15,300 nucleotides of DNA, taken from positions 1-15,300 of the forward strand of contig BLSF01000162.1 in NCBI GenBank assembly GCA_012862575.1, given 5' to 3'. A program made the translations under genes and the position numbers. The notes beneath the pieces are model-generated. The model saw only the letters and a program-made list of their open reading frames with translations. It did no database searches and was not told the DNA's origin. Source of the stretch: Parietichytrium sp. I65-24A (lineage: Eukaryota > Sar > Bigyra > Thraustochytrida > Thraustochytriidae). Of this stretch, positions 6,161 through 13,228 are shown one piece after another. Position 1 is the stretch's first letter. Each line of letters starts with the position of its first letter.

Positions 6161-7723
6161 ATGTCTCGCGCGTGTGACCTGGTCTTTACCGTTCTCTTCA
6201 TTTTTTCATCTCTTGTTTTCATCGGTCTTCTCACCCATGTCCACTACAACGAATGCGTGGATCTTTCTACCAACGGCAACCACCATCCTCTCTTCGATAG
6301 CAACGGTACCGACACATGGACACTACTTTTGCACGAAGATCTCGGTGTTCCCATCGTTTCCCTGGTCTTTCTCTGGCTCATCGGTGTCTGCTGGTTGATT
6401 CTCCTCTTTCAATTTCCGACCTTAATCATATGGGGCACTTATATAGGGTATGCACTAGCAATTGGATTGTTCGGATTGTTCCTTTGTCTCAAGTCTGCGT
6501 TGCTCATACACATCGGCGTTATTTTAATTCTTCTGGCTTGCACCCTTGCGATCTTGATGCTTCTGTTTCGAAAATACATTCAACGCACTTCGGAGATTGT
6601 ACATGAAGCTATCGGACGGCTCGCTCAGCAGTACCGTCGAATTCTACCCCTGAGTATCTTCCTTCAACTGATTCTTTTGATTCTCTTGGTGGTTTACTGG
6701 AGCGCTGTTTCCAAGGTTTTTAGTGCCTTTGTCTGCAACGATTGGACAATCTACCATTGGTGGGCCATTTCGTTCGTATCGCTCTACATTTTCTGGGTCA
6801 TCAATGTGATCAAGATGGTCAAACTGACTGGTGTCGTCAATATCATGGAAGAGGACGAGATTGAAGGCGATGAAGCTCACCCCGAGGGCGGTGGTCAATG
6901 TTGCTTTTTGAGGGTGAATCAAATTCCTCCGATCTTGATAGGATCTTTTCTGATCGCAATCACAGAGGAAGTACATCTCAACACCTCTTTTACGCGACAT
7001 TTTAAACAAAATGGGTGGCTCGTCGGGGGTCTCAAACTCTTCAACGTCGTGCAGACACTGCAATTAATTCTAAGTTCAGGGATAGCACTCGTTTCATGGG
7101 CAACAAACATCGCATTGACGACACTAACACACTATGTACTGATCTTTATGGCCTTGAAGAAGAAAAAGAAGAAACAAACGCCGTCGTCACTGCGGGAGGG
7201 AGATGGTGGTGGGGAGCAACAAGAAAACGCGTCTCCTTCCTCTTCCTCCTCATTCATGCACCATTCGCATGATCTGGGACTCATTCTCCCTCCCATCATG
7301 TTTAGCGCCAAGTCGACCTTCGCCAACGACAAGATCCCGTCCCTTGTGATCACCATATTTGCACATTTCATCTCAACGGTGATGGGTGGTGCAACCTGGC
7401 TGTACCTCGACCATCACCACGGTTTCAACACTCTTGTCGACGGTGTCCACATGTTTAACAACACTGTGTTCATTGTCTGTTTTATTATCGCCTATGCCTA
7501 TTTGGTGTACTACAGTCAGTTTGCGATCATGCTGATCGTTATTTTCAACGACATTTTGGTGTCGCTATCCGGGAATTTGAAAATGTACATCCCCATCGCC
7601 TCTCTATTCATCGCATGTTTGGTCAATATCTTGCTCACATTCCAGTGTTCGACAATCACCTACACGGTGGACTATATCTACCTTAAGCGCCTGTTAATGG
7701 GACGTTCAAGAACGATTCTTTAA
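6161..7723 (+). CDS. Multi-pass membrane protein, possibly choline transporter-like (CTL/SLC44), copy 1
   Basis: A 520-residue protein with about eleven or twelve hydrophobic segments: roughly 8-26, 63-84, 88-110, 114-136, 160-182, 201-221, 257-270, 293-332, 393-415, 433-467 and 475-495. A polar loop with an NGT glycosylation sequon (48-50) follows TM1, as in CTL proteins. Further CTL-like traits are a segment at 138-190 that resembles the family's conserved pre-TM5 helix and TM5, IGSFLIAI (260-267) resembling the family's GSL-IAI motif, and FSAKSTF (381-387) resembling its CxSAKxAF motif. The resemblance is weak and was judged by eye. CTL proteins move choline or related cations across membranes; transport here is an inference. 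A cytosolic loop (333-370) is K6, G and S rich and expanded by 21 residues relative to copy 2. It starts at the first ATG after a TATA box and is transcribed divergently from the 422-residue gene. Confidence 0.6.
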   Translation: MSRACDLVFTVLFIFSSLVFIGLLTHVHYNECVDLSTNGNHHPLFDSNGTDTWTLLLHEDLGVPIVSLVFLWLIGVCWLILLFQFPTLIIWGTYIGYALAIGLFGLFLCLKSALLIHIGVILILLACTLAILMLLFRKYIQRTSEIVHEAIGRLAQQYRRILPLSIFLQLILLILLVVYWSAVSKVFSAFVCNDWTIYHWWAISFVSLYIFWVINVIKMVKLTGVVNIMEEDEIEGDEAHPEGGGQCCFLRVNQIPPILIGSFLIAITEEVHLNTSFTRHFKQNGWLVGGLKLFNVVQTLQLILSSGIALVSWATNIALTTLTHYVLIFMALKKKKKKQTPSSLREGDGGGEQQENASPSSSSSFMHHSHDLGLILPPIMFSAKSTFANDKIPSLVITIFAHFISTVMGGATWLYLDHHHGFNTLVDGVHMFNNTVFIVCFIIAYAYLVYYSQFAIMLIVIFNDILVSLSGNLKMYIPIASLFIACLVNILLTFQCSTITYTVDYIYLKRLLMGRSRTIL

Positions 7724-7763
7724 TGAAATTCAATAGTGTCACTGGTGGTTTTATAAGGCTTAA

Positions 7764-7822
7764 CTATCTTGAAATTCAATACTATGAATTCAACGGGTCT
7801 ATCTATCTTGAATTTCAATACT
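7764..7822. repeat. Paired TTGAA-N-TTCAA palindromes downstream of the CTL-like gene, copy 1
   Basis: CTATCTTGAAATTCAATACT (7764-7783) and CTATCTTGAATTTCAATACT (7803-7822) are a 20-nt direct repeat differing at one base. Each core is a palindrome, and because TTGAAATTCAA is the reverse complement of TTGAATTTCAA the two can also pair with each other. A third partial copy (TGAAATTCAATA) overlaps the region just after the stop at 7723. The pair sits between convergent genes, so a transcript 3'-end role is plausible. Confidence 0.55.
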
Positions 7823-7874
7823 TTCAGATTTTGAGTTTGAAGTTAGTTTAGGCTATGAAAGTTTATAGAATAGG

Positions 7875-8351
7875 CTAGTCAAGTTGTTCGTCGTCCAAAC
7901 ATAAGACAACGTAATTGTCATCAAAGTGTCGTTGGTGTTCTTTTTTCCTGATTTCGTCCAGTGCATCAAAAGACATCTCCTTCATGGTTTCGATGAGAAC
8001 TGCGATCGAGGCAATCATCCGCTTGTCACCGTCATAGGTTCGCTTCAAATTCTCCATTCCGCGAATCGCTTCGTAGATATGCGTCTTGATTCGGATCGTC
8101 ATTGTGGCTGTGTATCCATGATGCTTCATGGCGTATGAAATATCGCGCAGCAGCTCTGAAATGCACTGGACTGTATAGGTCCGACATTCCCCGTCTTTCC
8201 AGCGCCGAAGCGACTCGAGTGAAAGCCACGTTCCGGGGATTGTCTCAAAGAATGGTTGTTTGCAGCATAACTTTTCTCCTAACTGAATCATAGCAATAAC
8301 TTTTAAATTTACCAACTGTCGCTCGATTGTGCTTGTACTAGTCGAAGACAT
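7875..8351 (-). CDS. Small helical cassette protein, 158 residues (copy 1)
   Basis: Unrecognised. A short S/T-rich start (1-8) leads into a charged, mostly helical protein with hydrophobic stretches at 15-22 and 112-120, cysteines at 29, 30, 56, 63 and 151, and an acidic tail (143-158). No transmembrane segment, signal peptide or catalytic motif is visible. The ATG lies 12 nt after the stop of the 426-residue gene on the same strand, so the two are probably co-transcribed. The duplicate at 13229-14104 keeps the sequence nearly unchanged, with many synonymous substitutions, which supports a real coding gene. Length variation is confined to the site after residue 135, where copy 2 has a Q tract. 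Function unknown; a partner of the 426-residue protein is a reasonable guess from gene order only. Confidence 0.7.
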   Translation of the reverse strand: MSSTSTSTIERQLVNLKVIAMIQLGEKLCCKQPFFETIPGTWLSLESLRRWKDGECRTYTVQCISELLRDISYAMKHHGYTATMTIRIKTHIYEAIRGMENLKRTYDGDKRMIASIAVLIETMKEMSFDALDEIRKKEHQRHFDDNYVVLCLDDEQLD

Positions 8352-8363
8352 AGGGGTGTAGTT

Positions 8364-9644
8364 CTAGAATATTATTTTTTTGTTTGTCAAACTTGGTATG
8401 AAAAGTTTTTCACCTATATCATTTTCATAGTCCACTCGCAGATAGTATTCGCTGATACTGTCTGGTGTGAGCGGAAAGAGATGCTTGCGTTCAATCGAGT
8501 ATTGGTAATTGAGTTGACACATGGCGCGGTCCAGTTGAAGCCTACTGACGTTGGTAAAGTAGAGCTTACCATTGTAGAATGGTGCGATCAGCCGATTCAG
8601 TCGTTCTGTTGAATGCATCGAATCGATCAATAATGCTGGCGCGTATTCATACAATTTCATCAAGAATTGTAGCGAGGTTTCGATGGGGACAAACATAACA
8701 CCATGGTCGACGTATCGGTTTGGAGGCAGGATCAGCTCCATTTTGGTGCGAATTGGATCTACATAGAGAATGTCCGCATTTCCATTTGGATACGAAAGGT
8801 ATTCGTACACGAGCTTGATGTAGTTCGGATCCTTGTTAAAGATGATGAATTGTTTTGCCTTCTGTTGTGGCTTTTGTTTTTGCTGCTGCTGCTGCTGGTC
8901 CTTGTTCTTTTTTGTTCGTCGAGAAGCAGATCTTGCATCAGCAATCTTGAGTCGAAACTCAATCTCATAATCAACAGGCTCATCGTCATCATGATGCGGC
9001 AATAGATGATCGCGCAGATGAGTGACAAGGTCCTGGGTCTGTGACACCCCTGGTCCGTATTTTAGAATCAAGAGCTGCTCGATGGTCATCCCAGTTGGTG
9101 CAGGGTTGGACAAAAAGGTAAATCGCTGATCAATGTTATGATTCTTGATCAAGTGATACACCACCGCATCAGAATGGGTGATCACCACATCATGGGATGG
9201 GAAAAAACCATACTGAAAGGTAGGGTCATTCTCATCAAACTTGCAGATGGTTTCCTCACCACGTGTCCCTTCAAAAAGTTTGTCATTGACGTACCCTTCG
9301 ATGAACCAGTTGGGGAGGAGGTGGAGCGTACCACGAGCTAGTTGTTGTTGAATTCTTTCCCAATCTGCGGGAAAGACGAAAAATTGCACTTTTCGATTGA
9401 GCTTTTTCTCGATACGGGCCATCTCTTCCACGATCAAGGTGTACATAATGGCTGCGTCTTCACTGGCATCATATAAATTCAAGTCGGATGACCCGCTCAT
9501 TATCGACTGCAAGACTTCGGTGAGGAAATCGACCCAAGCAACGGGTGGCAGTGCTGTTGCTGGTGGTGGTGGAGGTTGATTCTTCTGGCGAACAGCGATG
9601 CGCTCGGCAAAGTCACAAAACGAAGAAGATGAAGTTGAATTCAT
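8364..9644 (-). CDS. Unrecognised cassette protein, 426 residues (copy 1)
   Basis: Unrecognised. The N-terminus has an S tract (5-8) and a proline-rich stretch (24-34). Residues 40-240 form a folded-looking region with a helical charged segment (64-86) and hydrophobic beta-like strands (86-92, 151-157). A K/Q-rich linker (244-265, including six glutamines at 250-255) separates it from a second region (266-426) rich in aromatic residues and short hydrophobic strands. No signal peptide or membrane segment is evident. The ATG overlaps the stop of the 196-residue zinc protein by four bases (ATGA), and the stop is 12 nt before the 158-residue start, so it sits within a tightly packed minus-strand set. 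It is conserved in copy 2 except for a divergent patch at residues 197-208 and substitutions near 220-223. Function unknown. Confidence 0.78.
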   Translation of the reverse strand: MNSTSSSSFCDFAERIAVRQKNQPPPPPATALPPVAWVDFLTEVLQSIMSGSSDLNLYDASEDAAIMYTLIVEEMARIEKKLNRKVQFFVFPADWERIQQQLARGTLHLLPNWFIEGYVNDKLFEGTRGEETICKFDENDPTFQYGFFPSHDVVITHSDAVVYHLIKNHNIDQRFTFLSNPAPTGMTIEQLLILKYGPGVSQTQDLVTHLRDHLLPHHDDDEPVDYEIEFRLKIADARSASRRTKKNKDQQQQQQKQKPQQKAKQFIIFNKDPNYIKLVYEYLSYPNGNADILYVDPIRTKMELILPPNRYVDHGVMFVPIETSLQFLMKLYEYAPALLIDSMHSTERLNRLIAPFYNGKLYFTNVSRLQLDRAMCQLNYQYSIERKHLFPLTPDSISEYYLRVDYENDIGEKLFIPSLTNKKIIF

Positions 9645-10231
9645 CGTAGCCGTAATTGTTCAAGGTCGGTAGCAGAAAGATAGAGTAGCTCCGTTGATGA
9701 AGCAGTAGCAGTTGTTGATGATGATCTTGTTGCAAGATATCGTTTTAGATTGCGTTTGGAAACACGGTGTTTATTACACATGTATACCATGGATTTCTCT
9801 TCATCTGATGATATCATCCCGATCATGTTGATGTTGTTCACTATGGCTTTGTTACCAAGTGAAGCATCACAGACATAGCATGTGTGCAACGCGGAGTTGA
9901 TAGTTCTTTTCTTTGTTGTCACCTCGCTTTTTGTTTTACGATGCAAACGACGCTTGGACCCAGCCTTTTCTTCCACCCATGCCAGCCTTTTCCCACAGAT
10001 GCTACAATCAGTAAAATCGTCGCAGCTTGTCAAGGGCGCATAACACTTTGTGCACACATTAGTCCATTCCTTTTCAATCAACGCGGAGTCGCACATTTTA
10101 CATTTCATTTGATTGTTACCAATGTCAAAGATGGCGTCTTTCGATGACCCTCTTGCACAGTAAAAGTCCATTTCGGAGCGAGTTTCGTCACATTTCTCAC
10201 AATACCAAATATTGACATGCATTTTTATCAT
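9641..10231 (-). CDS. Multi zinc-ribbon protein, 196 residues
   Basis: The sequence shows a chain of metal-binding knuckles: C11-x2-C14, C44-x2-C47, C60-x2-C63, C76-x2-C79 and C118-x2-C121, with C152-x2-H155 as a likely partner of the last, and extra cysteines at 25 and 70. Pairing these gives up to three zinc ribbons. A basic stretch at 93-109 resembles a nuclear localisation or nucleic-acid-binding segment, and the C-terminus (168-183) is S/T/A-rich. Zinc-ribbon proteins of this kind often bind nucleic acid or act in transcription or as protein adaptors; which applies here is not known. It ends in an ATGA overlap with the 426-residue gene and starts 19 nt after the stop of the preceding partial gene, so co-transcription is likely. 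M4 is an alternative start. Only one copy is seen; a second would lie beyond the right edge if the whole set is duplicated. Confidence 0.75.
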   Translation of the reverse strand: MIKMHVNIWYCEKCDETRSEMDFYCARGSSKDAIFDIGNNQMKCKMCDSALIEKEWTNVCTKCYAPLTSCDDFTDCSICGKRLAWVEEKAGSKRRLHRKTKSEVTTKKRTINSALHTCYVCDASLGNKAIVNNINMIGMISSDEEKSMVYMCNKHRVSKRNLKRYLATRSSSTTATASSTELLYLSATDLEQLRLR

Positions 10232-10250
10232 TGTAATATGAGAACCTCTT

Positions 10251-10552
10251 TCATGTATATTTTGAAGTAGAAGAATACATCATCGCACAATGACCAGGTG
10301 ATGACTGGGTCGAACAAGCTTGCATCAAGCGCAAGTGATGTTCAACATTGTGTAATCGCTCATTGATCTTCATGGTTGCATGCAACAGCAGGTCCATCTG
10401 TTTCCAGATGCGATGAAATGCTGCAGGTAGGTTGTCATCTGGTGGTGGTGCTTGTTGCGAAGGCTGTTGCGAAGGCTGTTGCGATAAAGACGAAGAGGAA
10501 GAGAGATAAGCACCGTCTCCAGCAGCAGCAGCAGCATGAATACATTGTCTCT
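10251..10552 (-). CDS. C-terminal fragment of an unrecognised gene, cut at the N
   Basis: About 100 residues ending 19 nt before the zinc-ribbon gene. In the coding direction it begins at the N with an alanine run, continues through an S-rich and a QPSQ-type repeat (10459-10482) and a proline stretch, then a charged helix of about 35 residues resembling a coiled coil, and a polar tail. It bears no resemblance to the second half of the 422-residue protein, although the frame is open through the N into the N-terminal half of that paralogue. I infer that two unrelated gene pieces were joined at the N, and that the true 5' part of this gene is missing. A genuine fusion protein of 269 residues is the alternative. 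Confidence 0.45.
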
Positions 10553-10553
10553 N
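10553..10553. other. Undetermined base at a sequence discontinuity (probable assembly join)
   Basis: A single N. Everything to its right matches copy 1 from 5109 onward, and nothing to its left does. The last nucleotide match to copy 1 stops exactly at the N. This is the behaviour of a contig join or collapsed gap rather than of a simple miscalled base. Confidence 0.7.
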
Positions 10554-11060
10554 GTCAGTTGAATAAGATACTCTTGCAAACGCGTTTGCCACCAATTTGG
10601 ACGACACGTCGAATTGATGCATAGTGATAAGCATCGTACGATCCTCTTTGCTCAACCCCATGTCCCACTGGTTCTTCTTAAAGTACGGAAAGAAGGCCAG
10701 CACCAATTTCATTGAGTTTCGAGTCGCACTAAACTTTTCCACCACCCAACGACCAATCAAGCTAGCTTCGTGGTCTATGTGGCGAACGAGTCCCTCCAGT
10801 TGAGCGCGTCGAGACACATCACTCGTTGGGCAACTGCTTAGCTGCTGTAGTAGTCTTTCTCGCTGTGCAGAGAACGAGTCCACCCTGCGCAAGAAGACGA
10901 CTGCAGCAGTCTCCTCCTCCCCCGCAGGTACGTCGAATGGGCGGAACTGGTCGTGCTTCAAGTTGAGCGCGCTCACCAAAGCTTCGATCGACTGACTCGA
11001 CTCGGTGTTGGCGGATGCGGTCGCCTGCTGCTGCTGATTGCTGCTGATCGATGAAGTCAT
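10554..11060 (-). CDS. 5' part of the 422-residue paralogue (copy 2), interrupted at the N
   Basis: Residues 1-169 match the 422-residue cassette protein almost exactly, differing mainly in the Q/A-rich first 20 residues and by one S-to-Y change near the end. The homology ceases at the N at 10553, so the second domain with its cysteines is absent here. Whether the gene is truly truncated, fused to the C-terminal fragment at 10251-10552, or only cut by an assembly join cannot be decided from this sequence. It is divergent from the second CTL-like gene, as in copy 1. Confidence 0.6.
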
Positions 11061-11212
11061 GGTGAAAATGCGGTCGTGGGGCGTGCGCGTGTTTGGTACG
11101 TGTTTTTCTTGTTCTTGTTCGTGTTCGTGCTCGTGTTCTGGGTTTGTCGAGTGTACTGCACGCGAACTGGCTTCCGCGCGGACGCGTTGTTGCGCACTTT
11201 GAGATTGTAGAA

Positions 11213-11277
11213 TTATCTACAGCATGGTACAACACAAGTCGTGAGAGGGTCAAATAGTCTTAGTATCAAGTAGATAA
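11213..11277. other. Interrupted inverted repeat / stem-loop, copy 2
   Basis: Counterpart of 5771-5835. TTATCTAC and TGGTAC face GTATCA and GTAGATAA; one position is a G-U wobble on the plus-strand transcript. The loop has diverged more than the arms. Confidence 0.35.
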
Positions 11278-11370
11278 CTCCCAATGCGATAGACCATTCA
11301 ATAGAATAGTATTAATTTTAGGTCATTCAATAGCACTTGTTAACACTCTTTGATACTTACAGAAATTGCG

Positions 11371-11421
11371 AGCTCAACCAATCCCCAGAAGGTTCGGAAA
11401 CGGGGTCTTACTATTTGAGCT
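11371..11421. other. Stem-loop, copy 2
   Basis: AGCTCAA and TTGAGCT arms with an inner CCCC/GGGG pair, identical to 5930-5980. Confidence 0.35.
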
Positions 11422-11549
11422 ATGTGCTTTTGTTAGCGTAATGAATTCTATTGTTTGGACTGTAAAAACGATCTAACAACGGAACGCGCAAATTGACTCT
11501 CCTTTGAACGCGTGACAGTTGTGCGATTTTTTTTCCCTGAAAAAATAAT

Positions 11550-11557
11550 TATATAAG
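11550..11557 (+). promoter_or_regulatory. TATA box of the CTL-like gene, copy 2
   Basis: TATATAAG, 32 nt before the ATG at 11590, identical in sequence and spacing to copy 1 despite a 12-nt indel directly upstream. Confidence 0.5.
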
Positions 11558-11589
11558 CATAGAATTCAAATTTCAATATCAAGAACAGG

Positions 11590-13089
11590 ATGTCTCGCGC
11601 GTGTGACCTGGTCTTTACCCTTCTCTTCATTCTATCATCTCTTGTTTTCATCGGTCTTCTCACCCATGTCCACTACAACGAATGCGTGGATCTTTCTACC
11701 AACGGCAACCAACATCCTCTCTTCGATAGCAACGGTACCGACACATGGACACTACTTTTGCACGAAGATCTCGGTGTTCCCATCGTTTCCCTGGTCTTTC
11801 TCTGGCTCATCGGTGTCTGCTGGTTGATTCTCCTCTTTCAGTTTCCGACCTTAATCATATGGGGCACTTATATAGGGTATGCACTAGCAATTGGATTGTT
11901 CGGATTGTTCCTTTGTCTCAAGTCGGCGTTGCTCATACACATCGGCGTTATTTTAATTCTTTTGGCTTGCACCCTTGCGATCTTGATGCTTCTGTTTCGC
12001 AAATACATTCAACGCACCTCGGAGATTGTGCATGAAGCTATCGGGCGGCTCGCGCAGCAGTACCGTCGAATTTTACCCCTGAGTATCTTCCTTCAACTGA
12101 TTCTTTTAATTCTCTTGGTGGTTTACTGGAGCGCCGTTTCCAAGGTTTTTAGTGCCTTTGTCTGCAACGATTGGACAATCTACAATTGGTGGGCCATTTC
12201 GTTCGTATCGCTCTACATTTTCTGGGTCATCAATGTGATCAAGATGGTCAAACTGACTGGTGTCGTCAATATCATGGAAGAGGACGAGATTGAAGGCGAT
12301 GAAGCTCACCCCAAAGGCGGTGGTCAATGTTGCTTTTTGAGGGTGAATCAAATTCCTCCGATCTTGATAGGATCTTTTCTGATCGCAATCACAGAGGAAG
12401 TACATCTCAACACCTCTTTTACGCGACATTTTAAACAAAATGGGTGGCTCGTCGGGGGTCTCAAACTCTTCAACGTCGTGCAGACACTGCAATTAATTCT
12501 AAGTTCAGGGATAGCACTCGTTTCATGGGCAACAAACATCGCATTGACGACACTAACACACTATGTACTGATCTTTATGGCCTTGAAAAAGCAGGAGCAT
12601 GCGTCTCCTTCCTCTTCCTTCATGAACCATTCGCATGATCTGGGACTCATTCTCCCTCCCATCATGTTTAGCGCCAAGTCGACCTTCGCCAACGACAAGA
12701 TCCCGTCCCTTGTGATCACCATATTTGCACATTTCATCTCAACGGTGATGGGTGGTGCAACCTGGCTGTACCTCGACCATCACCACGGTTTCAACACTCT
12801 TGTCGACGGTGTCCACATGTTTAACAACACTGTGTTCATCGTCTGTTTTATTATCGCCTATGCCTATTTGGTGTACTACAGTCAGTTTGCGATCATGCTC
12901 ATCGTTATTTTCAACGACATTTTGGTGTCGCTATCCGGGAATTTGAAAATGTACATCCCCATCGCCTCACTCTTCATCGCGTGCCTAGTCAATATCTTGC
13001 TGACATTCCAGTGTTCGACAATCACCTACACGGTGGACTATATCTACCTTGAGCGCCTGTTAATGGGACGTTCAAGAACGATTCTTTAG
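11590..13089 (+). CDS. Multi-pass membrane protein, possibly choline transporter-like (CTL/SLC44), copy 2
   Basis: A 499-residue paralogue or allele of the protein at 6161, with the same set of hydrophobic segments and CTL-like motifs. I see only a handful of substitutions, mostly in loops or near the N-terminus (for example H41Q, H199N, E242K, and K509E by copy 1 numbering). The main difference is the cytosolic loop after residue 331: the K6/G/S-rich insertion of copy 1 is reduced by 21 residues, leaving a short S-rich linker. The stop is TAG, created by loss of 13 nt that carry the TAA of copy 1. Many third-position differences with little protein change indicate both copies are or were under selection. 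Function as for copy 1. Confidence 0.6.
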   Translation: MSRACDLVFTLLFILSSLVFIGLLTHVHYNECVDLSTNGNQHPLFDSNGTDTWTLLLHEDLGVPIVSLVFLWLIGVCWLILLFQFPTLIIWGTYIGYALAIGLFGLFLCLKSALLIHIGVILILLACTLAILMLLFRKYIQRTSEIVHEAIGRLAQQYRRILPLSIFLQLILLILLVVYWSAVSKVFSAFVCNDWTIYNWWAISFVSLYIFWVINVIKMVKLTGVVNIMEEDEIEGDEAHPKGGGQCCFLRVNQIPPILIGSFLIAITEEVHLNTSFTRHFKQNGWLVGGLKLFNVVQTLQLILSSGIALVSWATNIALTTLTHYVLIFMALKKQEHASPSSSFMNHSHDLGLILPPIMFSAKSTFANDKIPSLVITIFAHFISTVMGGATWLYLDHHHGFNTLVDGVHMFNNTVFIVCFIIAYAYLVYYSQFAIMLIVIFNDILVSLSGNLKMYIPIASLFIACLVNILLTFQCSTITYTVDYIYLERLLMGRSRTIL

Positions 13090-13116
13090 TGTCACTGGTG
13101 CTTTCATAAGGCTTAT

Positions 13117-13175
13117 CTATCTTGAAATTCAATACTATGAATTCAACGGGTCTATCTATCTTGAATTTCAATACT
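13117..13175. repeat. Paired TTGAA-N-TTCAA palindromes downstream of the CTL-like gene, copy 2
   Basis: The two 20-nt repeats (13117-13136 and 13156-13175) and their 39-nt period are unchanged from copy 1. The third partial copy next to the stop codon is missing here. Confidence 0.55.
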
Positions 13176-13228
13176 TTTAGATTTTGAGTTTGAAGCTAGT
13201 TTAGGCTATGAAAGTTTATAAAAATGGG

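Larger units (their letters stand above)
5109..9556. repeat. Large cassette duplication, copy 1
   Basis: This segment matches 10554-15300 in the same orientation at an offset of about 5.4 kb. It carries the 5' part of the 422-residue gene, the divergent intergenic region, the CTL-like gene, the 158-residue gene and most of the 426-residue gene. The left limit is set by the N at 10553 and the right limit by the window edge, so the true unit may be longer. Differences are scattered substitutions plus small indels, mostly in low-complexity tracts. Confidence 0.93.
11061..11589. promoter_or_regulatory. Divergent intergenic region, copy 2
   Basis: A 529-nt counterpart of 5613-6160. It keeps the layout: shortened hexamer-derived leader (11103-11140), near-palindrome (11207-11220), interrupted stem-loop (11213-11277), second stem-loop (11371-11421), T8 run and TATA box (11550-11557). 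It lacks 12 nt just upstream of the A-rich stretch before the TATA box. Confidence 0.6.

Noticed and set aside
7771-7822. Possible CRISPR-like or att-site repeat
   Set aside because: There are only two or three imperfect copies of 20 nt with one 19-nt spacer and no associated genes; a 3'-end or regulator element fits better.
9641-10231. Assignment of the zinc-ribbon protein to a viral late transcription factor
   Set aside because: The cysteine pattern alone does not distinguish such factors from other zinc-ribbon proteins, and no other viral hallmark is present in the window.
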